From: Cenococcum geophilum 1.58
Taxonomy: Eukaryota; Ascomycota; Dothideomycetes; Gloniales; Gloniaceae
DNA length: 64,000 nucleotides
Reading direction: 5' to 3'
Assembly (NCBI GenBank): GCA_001692895.1
Contig: KV748178.1
Coordinates: 3,644,536-3,708,535, forward strand
In this document: piece by piece, positions 1 to 13,305 of the stretch
Layout: each line of letters starts with the position of its first letter
Position numbering within the stretch: the first letter of the stretch is position 1
Program-made: the position numbers and the translations under genes
The notes under the pieces: model-generated
Database searches by the model: none
What the model was told of the DNA's origin: nothing
What the model saw: only the letters and a program-made list of their open reading frames with translations

Positions 1-1760
1 ATCTATAATAATCGGTTATATTATTAATAGAAGATAGTAGTCCTAAATTCCGAACCCTTATAATTTCAGATACTTGAATTTGTATATAATTCCCCTATAA
101 TAGGGCATCCTGGCCATATAAAGACCTATAAGAATATTTAACGAGTATATTACTAGCCTATAATGCACAACTATATATAAAAATACGTTTAAGTATATAG
201 AATATGCGTATATAGGAAGACCTCTTATATAAAGAAGTAAGGAGTACTTTAACCGTTGCCAATTCTAATGTAAAGATAGCAAGATATTTTAATTAACTTT
301 ATAGTCGACCTACTAAACAGTAATAGGTTTATAAATGTTATAGTAGTTATTAACTATTTTATAAAAATATAACACATAATTCCTATAGACTTAATTAATG
401 CAATATTAATAGCCAAATATTTTATTAAGTACGTCGTTAAGCTATATAAACTTCCTAATTTAATAATATCCAACTGCGGAAGCTAGTTTGTTTTAGACTT
501 CTGGTAAGCCCTATATAAATAATTAAGTATATAAATACGACTCTTAACTATATTTTATCTAGAGATAGATAGTTAAACTAAAATTATAAACGCGATTATA
601 GAATAATACCTATAAATATACTACTCCTACCTATAAGACGACTGGGAAAAATGGCTACTATTAGCTAAGTTTATTATAAATAATATAAGGAACGAATTAG
701 TAGGCGTAACGCCGTTCTACGCAACCTATAGATAAAACCCTTAACTTAGATTTAAACTATAACCTAAAATTAATATAATAGGACCTATAATTAAGAGGAT
801 TTAACTAATTAATATATATAACTTTGCTAATTAAATAAAGCAGTTAACGGAACTATTATAAAGTAAATTAGTGTATACTTAAACAGTATAGAAATAGTAT
901 ATAAATAAAGGACAAGCTTCCGCGTAGGACTTTAAGGAAAGTAATATAGTTTACCTAAATATATAAAACCTAAAGACTTAATGACCCTTAAAGAAACTAG
1001 ACTGGAAGTTTACGGGCCTATACTAAGTTAAGAAGAAACTAAGCCTATATGCTTATAAACTTAAACTACTAACTAAAATAAAAATAAATCTAATGTTTTA
1101 CGTAAACTTGCTGTAACCCTTAAAGGGTAAACTTATAACTCGCGAAGTACTACTACTACCTTCCGTAATTGTTAACAACGGTAATAGTTCTTACTTTATT
1201 AACTTAATTAATAATATATAATAGAAGATATAATCTAAATAATTTAAACTTTTTGTTAAATAGGAAGGATATAAAATATAAACTTAGGAAACCTATAACT
1301 AGATTAAAACTAACGCGCCTTCCCTAGTAAAAGAATTCTATAAAGACCATCCTTTACGGCCTACTCTAGCTAGATAGATATAATATAAAAGTAAATAATT
1401 GCCACCTAATACAAATACACAAAACATAATAGTAGGAAACTTAAAATTAAAAAGAACTTAAAATACGTTATAATGTTTATAATACGATTATATAATATAT
1501 AAGATATTAAAAAACTCTAACCGCCAGTTAAAGTTATCTAATTAGTTAGATCTGCCTTACTAAGACCTACTATAAAGATATTAGTTTTGCTTACCGCCTT
1601 AACTAAGCTAATAGTAATTTTCTATTCTGGGGATAAAAAATCCTAATTAGCCTATTTAATAATAGAATCGGTAAAACCCTATACCGCCACCTAACGCGAA
1701 AACACGACACGTAATAAGTTATAAGTCTTAACTAAAATTAAATTATTTGGACTTTTGGCT
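1..1760 (+). pseudogene. Ty3/Gypsy 3' pol fragment: integrase core and chromodomain
   Basis: Decayed 3' part of a Ty3/Gypsy polyprotein whose upstream part lies outside the window. The integrase would insert element cDNA in the nucleus, and the chromodomain would tether it to chromatin. At about 300-360 the frame reads like the integrase start VDL-x4-GF-NV-VV, followed near 470-500 by a D-x-G-S-x-F-V-like motif containing the second catalytic Asp. At about 1205-1370 a frame resembling a chromodomain ends in EFYKDHP, typical of chromodomain tails. Stops are almost all at Gln/Trp-type positions, as RIP produces. About 390 bp separate the chromodomain from a polypurine tract, so the strand and 3' end are clear. 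It is not the same family as the next element downstream. Confidence 0.75.
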
Positions 1761-1771
1761 AAAAGGGGGGG
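1761..1771 (+). promoter_or_regulatory. Polypurine tract of the first Gypsy element
   Basis: AAAAGGGGGGG lies directly before an LTR-like start. In LTR retrotransposons this RNase H-resistant tract primes plus-strand cDNA synthesis and marks the left edge of the 3' LTR. Confidence 0.65.
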
Positions 1772-2080
1772 TACTATAACGGGACTAGCCTAGTTATAGT
1801 AGGAATATCTTAGTAAAACACTTAATAGATAAATTCCGACGCTTTAACCAAATTCTAATAGATTAATTAAATTTTATTAAAGTCTATTAAAGACCGCGTG
1901 CGTATATGCGCACGCATCGACTACTAAGCCCCTAACTATTTAATTATAATTCTCTTGTTTTCCTTTCTCTTCTTTACGCAACGTCTTGTTCTTAGCGAGA
2001 GCTATATACCCTTAGATTTAGATAGAATATATATTATTCCTTTAAATCTTCCCCAAAGTCTCTCCGCGCCTTTACACTAA
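1772..2080 (+). repeat. Probable 3' LTR of the first Gypsy element (right edge uncertain)
   Basis: Begins TACTATAACGGG right after the polypurine tract, a RIP-altered TG...TGTAACGGG-type LTR start also seen in other elements here. It contains an inverted repeat, GCGTGC (1896-1901) and GCACGC (1910-1915), and a pyrimidine-rich stretch near 1940-1975 as in many fungal LTRs. No partner LTR is in the window, so the right edge is a guess. It is not similar by eye to the LTR-like segment at 6159. Confidence 0.4.
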
Positions 2081-2090
2081 CTTAGGAGTA

Positions 2091-5000
2091 AATGCCTTTA
2101 CCTTAATTAATATAAAGTGCGCTATAAAACTAGCTAACTTTTTAAATATACCCCTTAAAGAACTACCTAAACTAATCCCTATTCGCGGTTATAACGGATA
2201 AATAAGACTACCTATTATAACTATCTTATAGATCTACCTCCGCGTTAATAGACAAAGGTAGTATAATATCCCCTTCCTTATTACGGACCTTAGAAGCTAT
2301 AATATAATCTTAAGAAGAAAATAGCTAGCCTATTTAGGCTTATAGCTTAATATATAAAATAGGCAGCTTATCTAGCCCAAAACTATACCCCCAACGCCTT
2401 CCTTTATAAAAGAGATTAGTATTATAATAGAAAACCTTATACGGCTATAGATAAACACTATTTACTAGGCCGATGTGATATATAGGGACTAGGCTTTTAA
2501 GAAGGATATATAGCTTAATCCGTAATAGATCTATATACTACGCCGCCCCTAGACTACCTATATTATACTACCCGCACTAAAGACTTAGGAAGTTAATAGT
2601 GGCCTAGCTAAATCCCTAATAGAGAACTTAGGCCCTACGCAGCTATAAAGGAAGGCTAGGAATATTAGATAATATACTAAACTAATAAACTAGAAGGATA
2701 ATTTATAGAAAATAAAACGTAAGCTAAAAAAGACTATAAACCCTATACCGCAAAATACGGCCTAATAAATATCTATAAAGAAACCCATAGACCTCCTACC
2801 AGTTAATATCTACTATATTAGCGCTATAGGATTCTACTAGAACCTAGTTTAGCCTAATACTATTATTTTTATAACTAGCTTATACAAAATTAATTAAATA
2901 ATTAAAAAGAAAGAAGCCCTAGCTTAAGAGAAAGGCAAGCTTATAGATAAGGAGCTAGTAGAAACTGCCCTATTAATACTAGAAATTTAAAAACACCTTC
3001 TCTAAAGCAGCGTCTAATATACTCCCGCCTTACTAACTATATAACTATAAGATTAAAATTAAGCCGGATAAGGTAGCTACCCTTAGCTATAGCCCCCTCT
3101 AATAGTAATCTACTGCTAAATTATAAGCTATAAAGCAGTATCTTATTAATAACCTAGATAAGGGCTTTATTAAGCCTAGCTAAGCCCCTTTTAATTTACC
3201 TATTCTCTTTATTAAAAAGCTAAATAGAGGACTTTGTTTCTATATTAACTACTATAAGCTTAATAATTTAACCCTTAAAGACCGCTACCCACTACCTTTA
3301 CTTAATAAGACTTTAGCCCAAATAAGTAAAGCTAAGATTTTTATAAAGCTTAATATCTACTAGGCTTTTTACTAAATTAGAATAAACCCTAAATTAAAAA
3401 ACCTTACTATATTTCGGACCTATTACAGAACGTATAAATATAAAGTACTACCTTTTAAACTAACTAACGGACTAGCTATATACCAATAATATACCAATAA
3501 TATACTATTTAACTACCTTAATAACTTCTATATAGTATACCTGGATAATATTATAATCTACTCTAAAAATAAACTAGAATATAAGGAGTATATCTATAAA
3601 GTCCTATAACGGCTTTAGGAAGCTGGCCTCTAAGCCAATATTAAAAAGTTAAAATTTAGTGTTAAGCGTATAAAGTACTTAGGGTTTATTATTAGTATAA
3701 ACGGGATTAAGGTAGACCTAGAAAAAACGGCCGTAATTAACTAATAGGTATCCCTAAGAACTATAAAGGGGGTGTAGTTATTCTTATAGTTCTATAACTT
3801 CTACTAATGCTTTATTAAGAACTATAGTAGGATTACCTAGCCACTAAGCCTACTTATCTATAAGGACCGGCCCTTTTACTTTAATACCGTATATAGGCAG
3901 GCCTTTAATAAGCTTAAGAAACAACTAGTCTCTGCTCCCTTACTTACCTACTTTAACCTAAAACGGCCCTTAATGCTAAAAACTAATGCCTTAGATAGTA
4001 TTATAGCTAGCATTTACTCCTAAAAGTAGACAGACGGAGAATAGCACCCTATTACTTACTATTTAAAGACTATAGTAGATGCTAAGCTAAACTACCCAAT
4101 TTACGATAAAGAAATGCTAGCTATTATCTCTAGCTTTTAGCACTGGCGAGCCTAACTAGAAGGCACCCCTAAGTCTATCTAAGTAGTTTCTAATTATAAG
4201 GCCTTAGAATATTTTATAATAATAAAGGCCCTTACGACCTAATAGGCGCGCTAGGCGGACACCCTATCTTAATTTAACTTCCTAATTATATATAGGCTAG
4301 GCGCTACTAACCGTGCGGATACTCTTATAAGGCGTAAATAGGATATAAATAACTAGACAGCTATAAAGATCTTATTATAAACCTAAGCGCTACTATAAAC
4401 AGAGCACCTTAACTTCTAAATATAGGCAGAACTAAATATAAACTTTTTAGATGCTAAGATATGCCCTATTAACTCTATAGAACTAGACCTTATTAATAAA
4501 CTGCTATAGGTAAACTATACAGCCCCTTCTCTATAGGAGTACTATAAAAAGGCAAAGAACGTTTCTAGCCTATAGTCCCTTAAAAGTGGACTATTTAAAT
4601 ACTATAAACGGCTAGTAGTAGTAGTAGAGGAATAGAACTTATAGACTTAGCTTATTACCGAAGCATATACCTAGGTCTCTATAGCCTACCTTAGAAAAAA
4701 TAAGACCTATAGGATTATTAGCGACCGCTACTACTAGCCTAAAATAATTATAGATATTAACCGCTATATACAGAACTGCAATAACTACTATAGGTTTATA
4801 ATTTTATAAGATAAGACCCTAGGACTATTGGAACCCCTTATAATACCCGACCGCCCCTAGTAATATATCTCTATAGACTTTTATAGGCTACCTTTAGACC
4901 GTGACGGATATAATATAGTTATAATTTTAGTTAACTACTTTAGTAAGCGCCTGTTTTTAATTCCCTATTATAAGAATATTAATGCTAAAGAGGCGGCCTA

Positions 5001-6060
5001 ACTATATATCTACTACGTCTACCGAATTTACGGACTACTAGATACTATTATATCCGACTATAGGCTGTAGTTTATATTAGCCTTTTAGAATAAGTTTATA
5101 TAGATTTTAGGCATTAAGCTAAAGCTTTTTATGGTATATTACCCCCAGATAGACGGTTAAACGGAGATTATAAATTAATACTTAGACTAGAAACTCTGGC
5201 CTTTTATTAACTACTTTTAAGATAACTAGGCTAAACTATTACCCTTAATAAACTACGCCTAAGTAACCCTACCCTACGACTCTACCAGATTTGCCCCTAT
5301 TTAACTAGAAATAGGTTACCTACCCCATATAAGCTTTAACTAGGAAAGACTAAAAGGGCCCTAGACTATACATAAAAAACTATCTTATAAGGAAGCCTAG
5401 CAGTACGCTAAGCGCTTAAAAGAAGCCTAAAAAGTGGCCCGTATAAACCTAAAAAAGGCCTAGAAATTAATAAAATAATAGGTAAATAAGTATAGGCGCG
5501 AGCCTAACTTTACTATAGGCAATATAGTCTAGGTTATAATAAAGAACTAAAAAGACAGAACGGCCTAGCTATAAGCTAAACTATAAAATAGCAGGACCGT
5601 ATAAGATTTTTAATAAAGTAGGCAACTTATATAAGGTTAAGCTCCTAAACTTAATTAAAGTTCACCCTATTTTCTTACTAGATAAGCTATAAAAAGCTAT
5701 AAATAACCTACTGCCTGGATAAAAGAATAAACCTCCCCTACTAATTTAAGTTAATGGCGATAATAAATAGGAAATTAAAGAAATACTAGCCTATAAACTT
5801 ATAAAGGGAATATTAAAGTATTATATTAGTTAGAAAGGATATAACCTAGATCCTACTTAGTACCCTATATAGAACTTTATAGGTAGTCCCTATAAGCTTT
5901 AGAAGTTCTATAGCCGTTACCCTAATAAACCTAAACTACTAAAGTACCTAGATAAGTGGATAGAATACTAGTATAATAAAGACGATAAGCTACTAAAAGA
6001 ATATAAGGACAAAAATGCCCTAGAAATTTCTTAGTTATATAAGGTCTTAAGATATCCAAG
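2091..6060 (+). pseudogene. Ty3/Gypsy (chromodomain type) gag-pol, RIP-degraded
   Basis: Nearly full-length gag-pol of a chromovirus-type Gypsy element. It starts at an ATG (2091) after an LTR-like region. The linker before reverse transcriptase reads SKAASNTLPP and then LDKGFIKPS near 3000-3180. The RT palm has PILFIKKL (about 3200) and YLDNIIIYS (about 3538), where the second Asp of YxDD has become Asn. RNase H lies around 3960-4380. A remnant of the integrase zinc domain is near 4730-4790, and the core begins SIDFYRLPLDRDG near 4870. A chromodomain-like segment at about 5755-5960 ends FYSRYPNKPKLLKYLDK. The numerous stops are consistent with C-to-T change at Gln and Trp codons. The gag half (2091-2950) is too altered to define domains. 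Confidence 0.8.
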
Positions 6061-6146
6061 AACTTTAACTGGCAGTTAAAGTTATCTAATTAGTTAAATT
6101 CCCTTGCTAAGACTTTTAGCAATAAAGCCTAAGGGCAGGCTTTTTT

Positions 6147-6158
6147 AGAGGGGGGGGG
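6147..6158 (+). promoter_or_regulatory. Polypurine tract of the second Gypsy element
   Basis: AGAG followed by eight G residues, just downstream of the chromodomain and immediately before a TAATATTATAGCAC LTR-like start. It marks the 3' end of the element's internal region. Confidence 0.65.
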
Positions 6159-6350
6159 TAATATTATAGCACTAATAAAACTTAGTAGAACTTCGCACCG
6201 GCAAGTTACTACAGATTACTATATATTGAGGTCACGTGACGTAAAGATCTTATAAAATATTAAACGGCGCTACTCTTTTTCTCCTTTTCTTTTCCTAGCT
6301 TTAGATTCTCGTTTATAGACAATCTAATCGTATAGGCTTAAGCGTCCCTT
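6159..6350 (+). repeat. LTR-like segment after the second Gypsy element
   Basis: Follows the polypurine tract as a 3' LTR should. It contains promoter-like signals and a CT-rich stretch (6280-6300). No matching 5' LTR is visible upstream of 2091, so either that LTR has been lost or the segment belongs partly to a further element whose leader and ATG (6361) follow. The right edge is uncertain. Confidence 0.4.
6231..6258 (+). promoter_or_regulatory. CACGTG palindrome and TATA-like box in an LTR
   Basis: The 10 bp palindrome GTCACGTGAC (6231-6240) holds an E-box/CACGTG core and is followed 10 bp later by TATAAAAT (6251-6258). The spacing and position inside an LTR-like segment suggest the element's promoter. 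Assignment is from motif and position only. Confidence 0.4.
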
Positions 6351-6360
6351 TTACTGTACC

Positions 6361-7367
6361 CATGCCTCGATTAACTAAGTCGCTAATAATCTATCCTATT
6401 CCACAATTGTGCCTTATAGCCCCCTATTTATAAAGTCCCCTTATAGCGGCTTATTACTAATAGACTTATATATAAAAACCTATATATTTATAACCTTATA
6501 TTAATCTAGGTTGGATTTTAGTAATTACCCTATTTTATTATAGGATCGTCCTATAACACCTACGCACGTACTATAATAGCCCCTTATATCTTAATACGTT
6601 AACCTAAACCTATTTCTATTCCCTATTAAATATCTTAAACTATTATGTGTTAATATACTTATCACGGTCAATAACTAGCAATTAAGCTTATTTGTAACTA
6701 CTTAGCCAATTCTATAATATATTCCTATTCTAGTTATCTACTACCTTATAACTTTATACTATTTCTATTACCTTTCTATTACCTATTACCTAAGTTAATT
6801 AAGTAGTAGTAAGGTAATAGTTTTAAATTAATATTAGTATTAACGTTAGTCTTTGCCACCTACTTAGTATATATAGTAAGGCCCTAGGGCCTCTTACAGT
6901 AAGATAAAGTCACTACTCTTTTTATCTTTTAGTCTTCTAATTAATACCTTAACTCTCCGATTTTATAGGCCTATTTAAAGGATTAGTAAGAGGATTTAGT
7001 AAGTATAGTAGTAGAGGACAATACTTTAAATTCTTTATTAGGATTCTTATGTTTAAAAGGCTCGTTTATAAGCTTAGATAATTCTAACTAGGCGTTAGAA
7101 TTACTATTAGAGTTAATAATAATAGATTATAAGAGAGAGAAAGGTATAATACTAGATTATAGGTAGTATTTAGGGGGGGAAGTAGTTAAATATATTATAG
7201 AAAGAAAGCATCTATAGGCAAGTCTAAAAATTTTAACTCTTATATATATACTAGAACGTATAGTATAAAATTAGTCCTATATTTATACCTTAGTATCCTT
7301 TTATATATTATAAAAGCTTTAAGTCTTTATATATATATATATATAAGGGCTATAGGAATATTTAAAT
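6361..7367 (+). pseudogene. Decayed frame of unknown function between two elements
   Basis: From ATG 6361 (MPRLTKS) a plus-strand frame can be followed with mostly RIP-type stops through much of the stretch to the Copia insertion, with changes of frame. I recognise no domain. Its position after an LTR-like segment would fit a gag of another retroelement, but this is inference. The same TA-rich flank resumes after the Copia element at 13582, because the Copia target-site duplication joins the two sides. Confidence 0.25.
7329..7345. repeat. (TA)n microsatellite
   Basis: Uninterrupted TA dinucleotide run shortly before the minus-strand Copia element. Confidence 0.8.
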
Positions 7368-7372
7368 ATTAC

Positions 7373-7643
7373 TGTTCGTACTAATTTAATAGTACGAGTG
7401 AGTTATATCCCAGGGCACGAAATACGTATAGTATCGTATGCTCTTTAGGATGGTAGTAACTATTAATTATATAAAGCAGACTACGTAGTCTATATACTGA
7501 TGCGCCTTCCCCCTAATTAGTTAGTGCTTTAGAAGTGCACCAGACGCGTAAGCGGGTAGTTGGTGCACTAAACGCGTAAATGCGTACTTGGCGTACCGAA
7601 CGCGTAAGCACGCGGTTAGTACGATAGGTGCTATAATTATATA
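7373..7643 (-). repeat. 3' LTR of Copia copy 2
   Basis: 271 bp, same length as the 13306-13576 LTR and alignable throughout by eye. On the plus strand it begins TGTTCGTACTAA and ends ATTATATA (RIP-altered from TACA). It contains the 14 bp palindrome AGACTACGTAGTCT (7478-7491), three intact ACGCGT motifs (7544, 7572, 7600) and one altered to ATGCGT (7580). Confidence 0.92.
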
Positions 7644-7892
7644 CTAGCGGTACTTGGAAAATGAAACCACTTATGTATAGCCTTTGTAATTGTCTTAATA
7701 GAACTATAAAACATATAAGAAAATACATAGGAAATCCCTCCTAAGGTGCCTTCTGGGTTGCCTTCCAAATAGTGCTCTAAGCTAGCCGTAAGTCCTACTT
7801 ACGGTCCGTAAAATAAACTGTACGGTCTTTTAACGGGCCGTAAATGCACTGTACGGCCTTCCGACGGGCCGTAGCTGAACCGTAAATGCTCC

Positions 7893-10800
7893 GTTAGTCT
7901 CGCTCTACCTATTCTATAACCTTTAGGTTGAGCTTATTTATGTTAATTTAGGTTTTAAGAGCTTAACACGGCTTTGCCTTAGTTATGGCGTCTACTAGGT
8001 TATCTCTACTGCTAATCTATTTAACCTCCGTAATCTTATGTCGTTTATAGACCTAATGTAAGTACATTAGGTCGACTATAAGCCTCTTCTCTTATATCGT
8101 ACCTAGTTTAACTAGGCAGTTGTAAAGGGACTTTAAATTAGTGTATAAAACTAGGGGTAACTGCTCCAGTTATAGAATCTTCTAAACCGTTAATTTAATT
8201 GCGGCTGCTATATTAAATCTATAAGCTAGTGTATATAGTTTAGAAGCTAGTATACTACGGGTTACTTGTTTACACTTAATTAAAGACTAATATAGTATAT
8301 TTACGTCCTAATTGCGGTCTATAAGCACAATTATAAAGCCGATTTGTAATAATAGGTCTTTATTATTAGCGAAAAATGCGTCTATAAATACTAGTAGGCT
8401 AAGGGAATTTAGGTCTAGTGGTATAAAAGTAAGTCCCCTTACTGCATTATTAATTTACCACTAGATGCGCTTATTAAGCTGCTTAATATTTTCTTCTTAT
8501 GGGTCTACTACCTAGGCCGCAAAGGACAGATTATAGGTAGATTTAGGTTAACAGACTATGGCAATATAGGCGCCTCTTACACGCTGTGCAGCGTATTAGT
8601 CCTTTATATTTACGGTCTTACGGGTCTCTCTACGGGAACTAGTAAGGTCCGTAGGTTTTGCTATAATAGGCTTTAGGTTTTAAGCTTAGCGTTCCTAAGT
8701 TAGCTTAATTAGGTTGCCCTTTTATATAATTAAGCCTCTATTAAACTTAATTAGAGTCTACTTAGTTAACTACTCTTATAGCTTTACTAAGAACTTTACC
8801 TTTTATAGTTTAGTTTCTTTAGCATCCGTAAAGGTTTGGTCTGCTAGGAAGAGGGTATTATTAGTTTAAAGTCCAATAATACCAAGGCCGTTTAATGGGG
8901 TGTATAAGAGGCAGGGGTTATAGGTCAACTGTTTCATTTTAAGTTTACTAATGTAATGCTAGTAGTATGTCTTAAACTAATGGTTTCTGGCTTTTGGTAC
9001 TCTATAAAGAGGTTTTATAACCCGTAAAATTGTTCCTAGTTATAGGTTAAGCTCGCGGGGTAGTCGTATAAAGATATCCCTACTTAGGTAGGTGTTGGAC
9101 TATATATAGGCTTGTAAGATATTTCGTAAGTAAAGGGCTATAGGTTTAATTTACTATAATCCAGGCGTAAGTATAAGTATAATCCGTTAACTGACTTGTT
9201 AAATTATAGGCGATTACATAAGAACTAAACCCTTTCTCTGGTTGTTGTAAGCTTATATAACAAGCCTTAATTTCTTAAAGGCTTTGTTAGTACTAAGGTG
9301 CTTAATTTTGTTAATAAAGCGTAAGTTAAATATATGGACGCCTTGCGGAACGTCTTTCTCCGTTATAACCGCAAAGATACCCTTTTTAAGTAGTCCGTAA
9401 AAGGGGTTTCCTGTACTAGAACTAATATATCTATAGGCGGAGATTGCCTTACGGATATTCCTGCTGAGGTTAGGTAATTCTCTATTATAAGGTTCTTAGT
9501 TACGGGGTGCTTTCGGGGGCGTCCTTAACCGCGCTTTATAGTAGGTTTAGTAGGTTCTGTGGGTTTCTAGGGGACTTTTAGGGTAGGTAAGGGTGCTTCC
9601 AGTTCGTTTAATTCGGCAGTCGCTTCTGGTTTATCTGGTTCGGCGGTTGCTTCTAGCTCGTCTAGCTTAACGTTATTAGTGTTTTTAGGCTAAAAGTAGG
9701 GTTTTACGGATGTGCTTCTAAAGTTAGTTAGTCCGTTAGGAAGTTATATATAGCACGTTTCGTCTTCTATAGCCAGTAAATAATAAGGTCTAGTTCAGTT
9801 GCCGCTCTTACGCTATATAAGGACTTTAGAATTAAGCGGGAGGTTATAAACTAAGGTTATGTTAGGTCCGTTGCGGTAATATAGGGCGCTATTAATAGCT
9901 TATTTAGCCCGTAATTTAACTATTTCGGCTATTACCTTCCGTATTATAGCTACTCGTTCCGTAATAGACGGGGCAGGAGGGCCTAGGTTGCTTATCCTTA
10001 AGTAAGCTCCGTAGACCAAAAGGGTGGGTACTAGTCCGTTAGGGCTAGCGGTGTTATTAATGGCTTTTACGGCCATTTATAGAGCCAGTTCCTTTTAGAT
10101 GTCCTTATATTCGTTTGTAATAATCTAATAAGCTTTCTATAAGGCTAGGTAAGCTCGCTTAATAAGCCTAATAGACTAATACGCCTTAACTAGGACAGCT
10201 TTTGTTAATATAGCCATAGCTATAGTATACTGCTAGAATTCCTTACTAATGAAATTCCTACCGGCGTCGTGGGTAATATACTAAGGGGGTCCAACGTATA
10301 TATTAATTTAGCAGGTCCGTAAAATATCCCAAGTATATTTTACGGATATATTTTATAACTAATAGGCGGCTTAATAGCGGGTTACCTCGTTGATTATATA
10401 TAATACTAGACTGCCGTTAATATACATAATATCCACGTATACTAAGTGGTTGAAGTTAAGGTCCTTATAAAGGGTAAACTTAAATTGGCCTAGGGAACGT
10501 TCGTATTTCTAGCAGAAGGAGCAGTATTTAGTTAGGTAGTTAATTACCTTCTTATTAACGTTATATCCAGAGCGTTTAAGGACTCTATATAGTTTTTTAG
10601 CTAACGGGTGGTCGAAACGGCGGTATAGGCGGTAGATCTTAGTACTAGTAAGGTAGTACGGGTTATAGTTAAAAGATTCCTAAATATAGGTCTATAAAGT
10701 CTCTCTATATATAAGGAACGGGTGTCCGAATCGTTGTGTAATTGGTAAGGTAATATGCTTGCTTCCTAGGGCAGTTGCGGGGCCAATTAAGGTGTCCGTA

Positions 10801-12923
10801 ACATTGTTATAGTAAACCTATAACCTGTCTATATCCGCAAGATAGAGTAGGAAAGGGGTGTCCGCTTTTACTACGTGGAAGTTAACTAGGCTAATTAGGG
10901 TTTTAACTGCAACTAATCTAATTAATGTGGTTAAGCTAATGCCGAACTAGACGTTTACGGCCCTAGTTTACGTAATATTAATATCCGTATTATTATCTAT
11001 AGTGGTCTTATATACAAGGTATTATCTATAGCCTGCGGTAGACTTCTTAAAGGCACCTATATCGATTATAACACCGTAGAATTCCTTGGGGGTATAGCGT
11101 TCTATAGTAATATATATAAATAGGTCCTACTTATAATCTATAACGTCCGTAACAGGGGTACTTATAGAATGGTTTTTGGGCGCAACTAAGTGTATAAAGG
11201 AACGGTTGGCTAATACGGTCGTAATATTAAAGGCTTAGCTATCCGTAAAAGGTCTAAAAGTGGTTAGGAATATCTCTAAGGTCTCTTATTCTTAAGCGTT
11301 TAAGTTAAAGTTAATTATAAGTGCTTCTATTAACTCATTAGGGGGCTCTTCTACTTCCTTTCCTTTGTATTCCAAAATAAACTAGTTAATATAGCTATTA
11401 AGTCTCTTCCTAGACTTGTTACGTTCTTTCTAGGTATACCTTATAGACCAATATCCTTTCTTACCACACACGAAGCACTTCTGGCTAGTTTATTTACGGG
11501 GGTATATTATTATATGGGGGTTACTATAGGGGTTACAGGTAGGACTTAGTCGGTACGGGTGCTGCTAGCGGTAGTGGCGGTCCGTAAAGTAGACGTCTAA
11601 GTCTATTTATAGATATTAAATATCCGTAATAAAGGCTTAAGTGCTGCCTAGTAGGTTTAAGACTTTATATATTACAATAGAGGAGCGTAGATTATTAATG
11701 AGGCCAGCTAAGGTATCTATAGGCTTATAGTAGGTGTACTTGCAAGGCTTTACTTCCTAGTAGGCCGTAATAAGTTTATTATATAGGAAGCCGTCTATTT
11801 AAAGCTTAGCGTTAAGGCCGTGCTATAGGTGCCGGAGGTCTTTAATAAGAATTTATAGGCACTCTATAGTCGATTTTTCAGTATTCTTGTTAATTACGGT
11901 CCGTAGCTTAGTCGCATTCCATTAGGTAAGGATATTACGCTTATATTCCGGTCCTTTAAAGTAGTTATAGGTGGCTTTGTATAGCTTATTAAAGGGAACA
12001 CTAAGGGGGTTGCTCTTAAGGTTAGTATAGTAGTGGTTAAGTGCTAGGCCGCGCAGCATAGTAGAGTAGGCTTGGCTAAACTCTTATTTAGGAATATTAG
12101 CCTTCTAGCAAAGGTCCGTAAAGATGGTTAGTTTAAAGTTAAAGTTGTCGTTTTTACTGCTATACTTGGATTTATCGGTATAGAGCTTAGCTAGGTTAGC
12201 TAGCTCCTTACTATAGGTCTTTACTTAGGTGGGTTGCGGATCTATAACTTGCGGATCTATAGCTTGCGGATATATGGTTTACAGATATATAGTTTATAGA
12301 TATATGGCTTACGGATCTATAACTTAAATAATAGGGGTAATTTAGTCCGTATTTTATTTTGCAGGGGTATTATAGTCCATATTTTGGGTTATAGGGGTAT
12401 TATAGTCCATAGCGTGGTCCGTAACTTAAGAGTAGGGTATATTTTAGCTAGTAAGGTTAGCTCTAAAGCCGCTTAGGTCTATAGGATAAATTTAGTTAAA
12501 TAGGTTAGGTATAAGGCCGGTAATCCCATTAAGTTTAGAAGAAGTAAAGAGTTCTTTAGTAGTTTTAACCTAGTCTAGGATTTCCTCTTTAGTCCATTCT
12601 ATTTGGTTTTTCTTATATATTATATTATACAAAGACTATATAATAGTAACTCGTTTATCCCTTTTAACCCATACACCTTAGTTACGTAAAAGGGTTTATA
12701 GTTTACGGATAGTAATAGGGTTGCAGGCCTTAAAAATAGCTTCCATAAAGTCTATAAAGTCTTCCTAGTATTACTCCCACAGGTCGTCATTTATAAGCTT
12801 AAAGTGTTTATATTTAAGGATTTTAAAACTAATATAGTCGTTAACGTCGTTTGTAGACGTAACGTTAACTCCTTATCTCCACTTCTTTTAACCTTCGCTA
12901 ACTTACTTGCTGATGTCTGCCAT
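7893..12923 (-). pseudogene. Copia gag-pol polyprotein, RIP-degraded
   Basis: Single frame from ATG at 12923 (MADIS) to the TAA at 7893-7895, 1,676 codons with no net frameshift, broken by stops at Gln/Trp/Arg-type codons. The gag zinc knuckle is well kept near 11432-11474 (KCFVCGKKGYWS). By alignment with copy 1 the protease lies near 11,110, integrase about 10,660-9,870, RT about 9,420-8,620 and RNase H about 8,570-7,970. The RT active-site block reads TNNTLFLAD near 8,860, apparently TDD with both Asp changed to Asn. The same terminal context (GAC then TAA) is present in the other copy, so this stop is the true one. Product: virus-like particle protein and enzymes for element copying. Confidence 0.88.
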
Positions 12924-13305
12924 ACTATATAGTGTATTATAGTGCATAGCGGGTAGTAGCAGCTTATAACAGGTGGGGGAGGTCTTATAATGGTCCGTAA
13001 AATCAATTAATAGGTCCGTAATAGTTTATAGGAGGGTAAGAGGTTTCTATAAAAGGTCTGAAGAGGTTTAAGGTTTAAGGGGGTTAAGAATAGGGGTTCT
13101 ATATAGGTCTGTATTCGCGTTTATAACTTCTAGTAAACTATACTAAGACTTAAATAAGTATATAGAGTTAGAGATAAGTCCGTAATCCCTAACTTCCGAC
13201 CTTTTAGCAGGTCGTACTAGGAGTTTAAATAGGTAGTCACTGTTATATATATTGCTCGGGGGGAGGTGTTAAGTAATTGCTGATCTGTGCGCGCTTACTA
13301 ATTAG

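Noticed and set aside
7513..7728. 71-codon minus-strand frame spanning the Copia 3' LTR edge
   Set aside because: It crosses the LTR/internal boundary and is not conserved in the other copies.
12791..13006. 71-codon minus-strand frame over the Copia gag start
   Set aside because: Out of frame with the MADIS start shared by both Copia copies; a shadow of gag.
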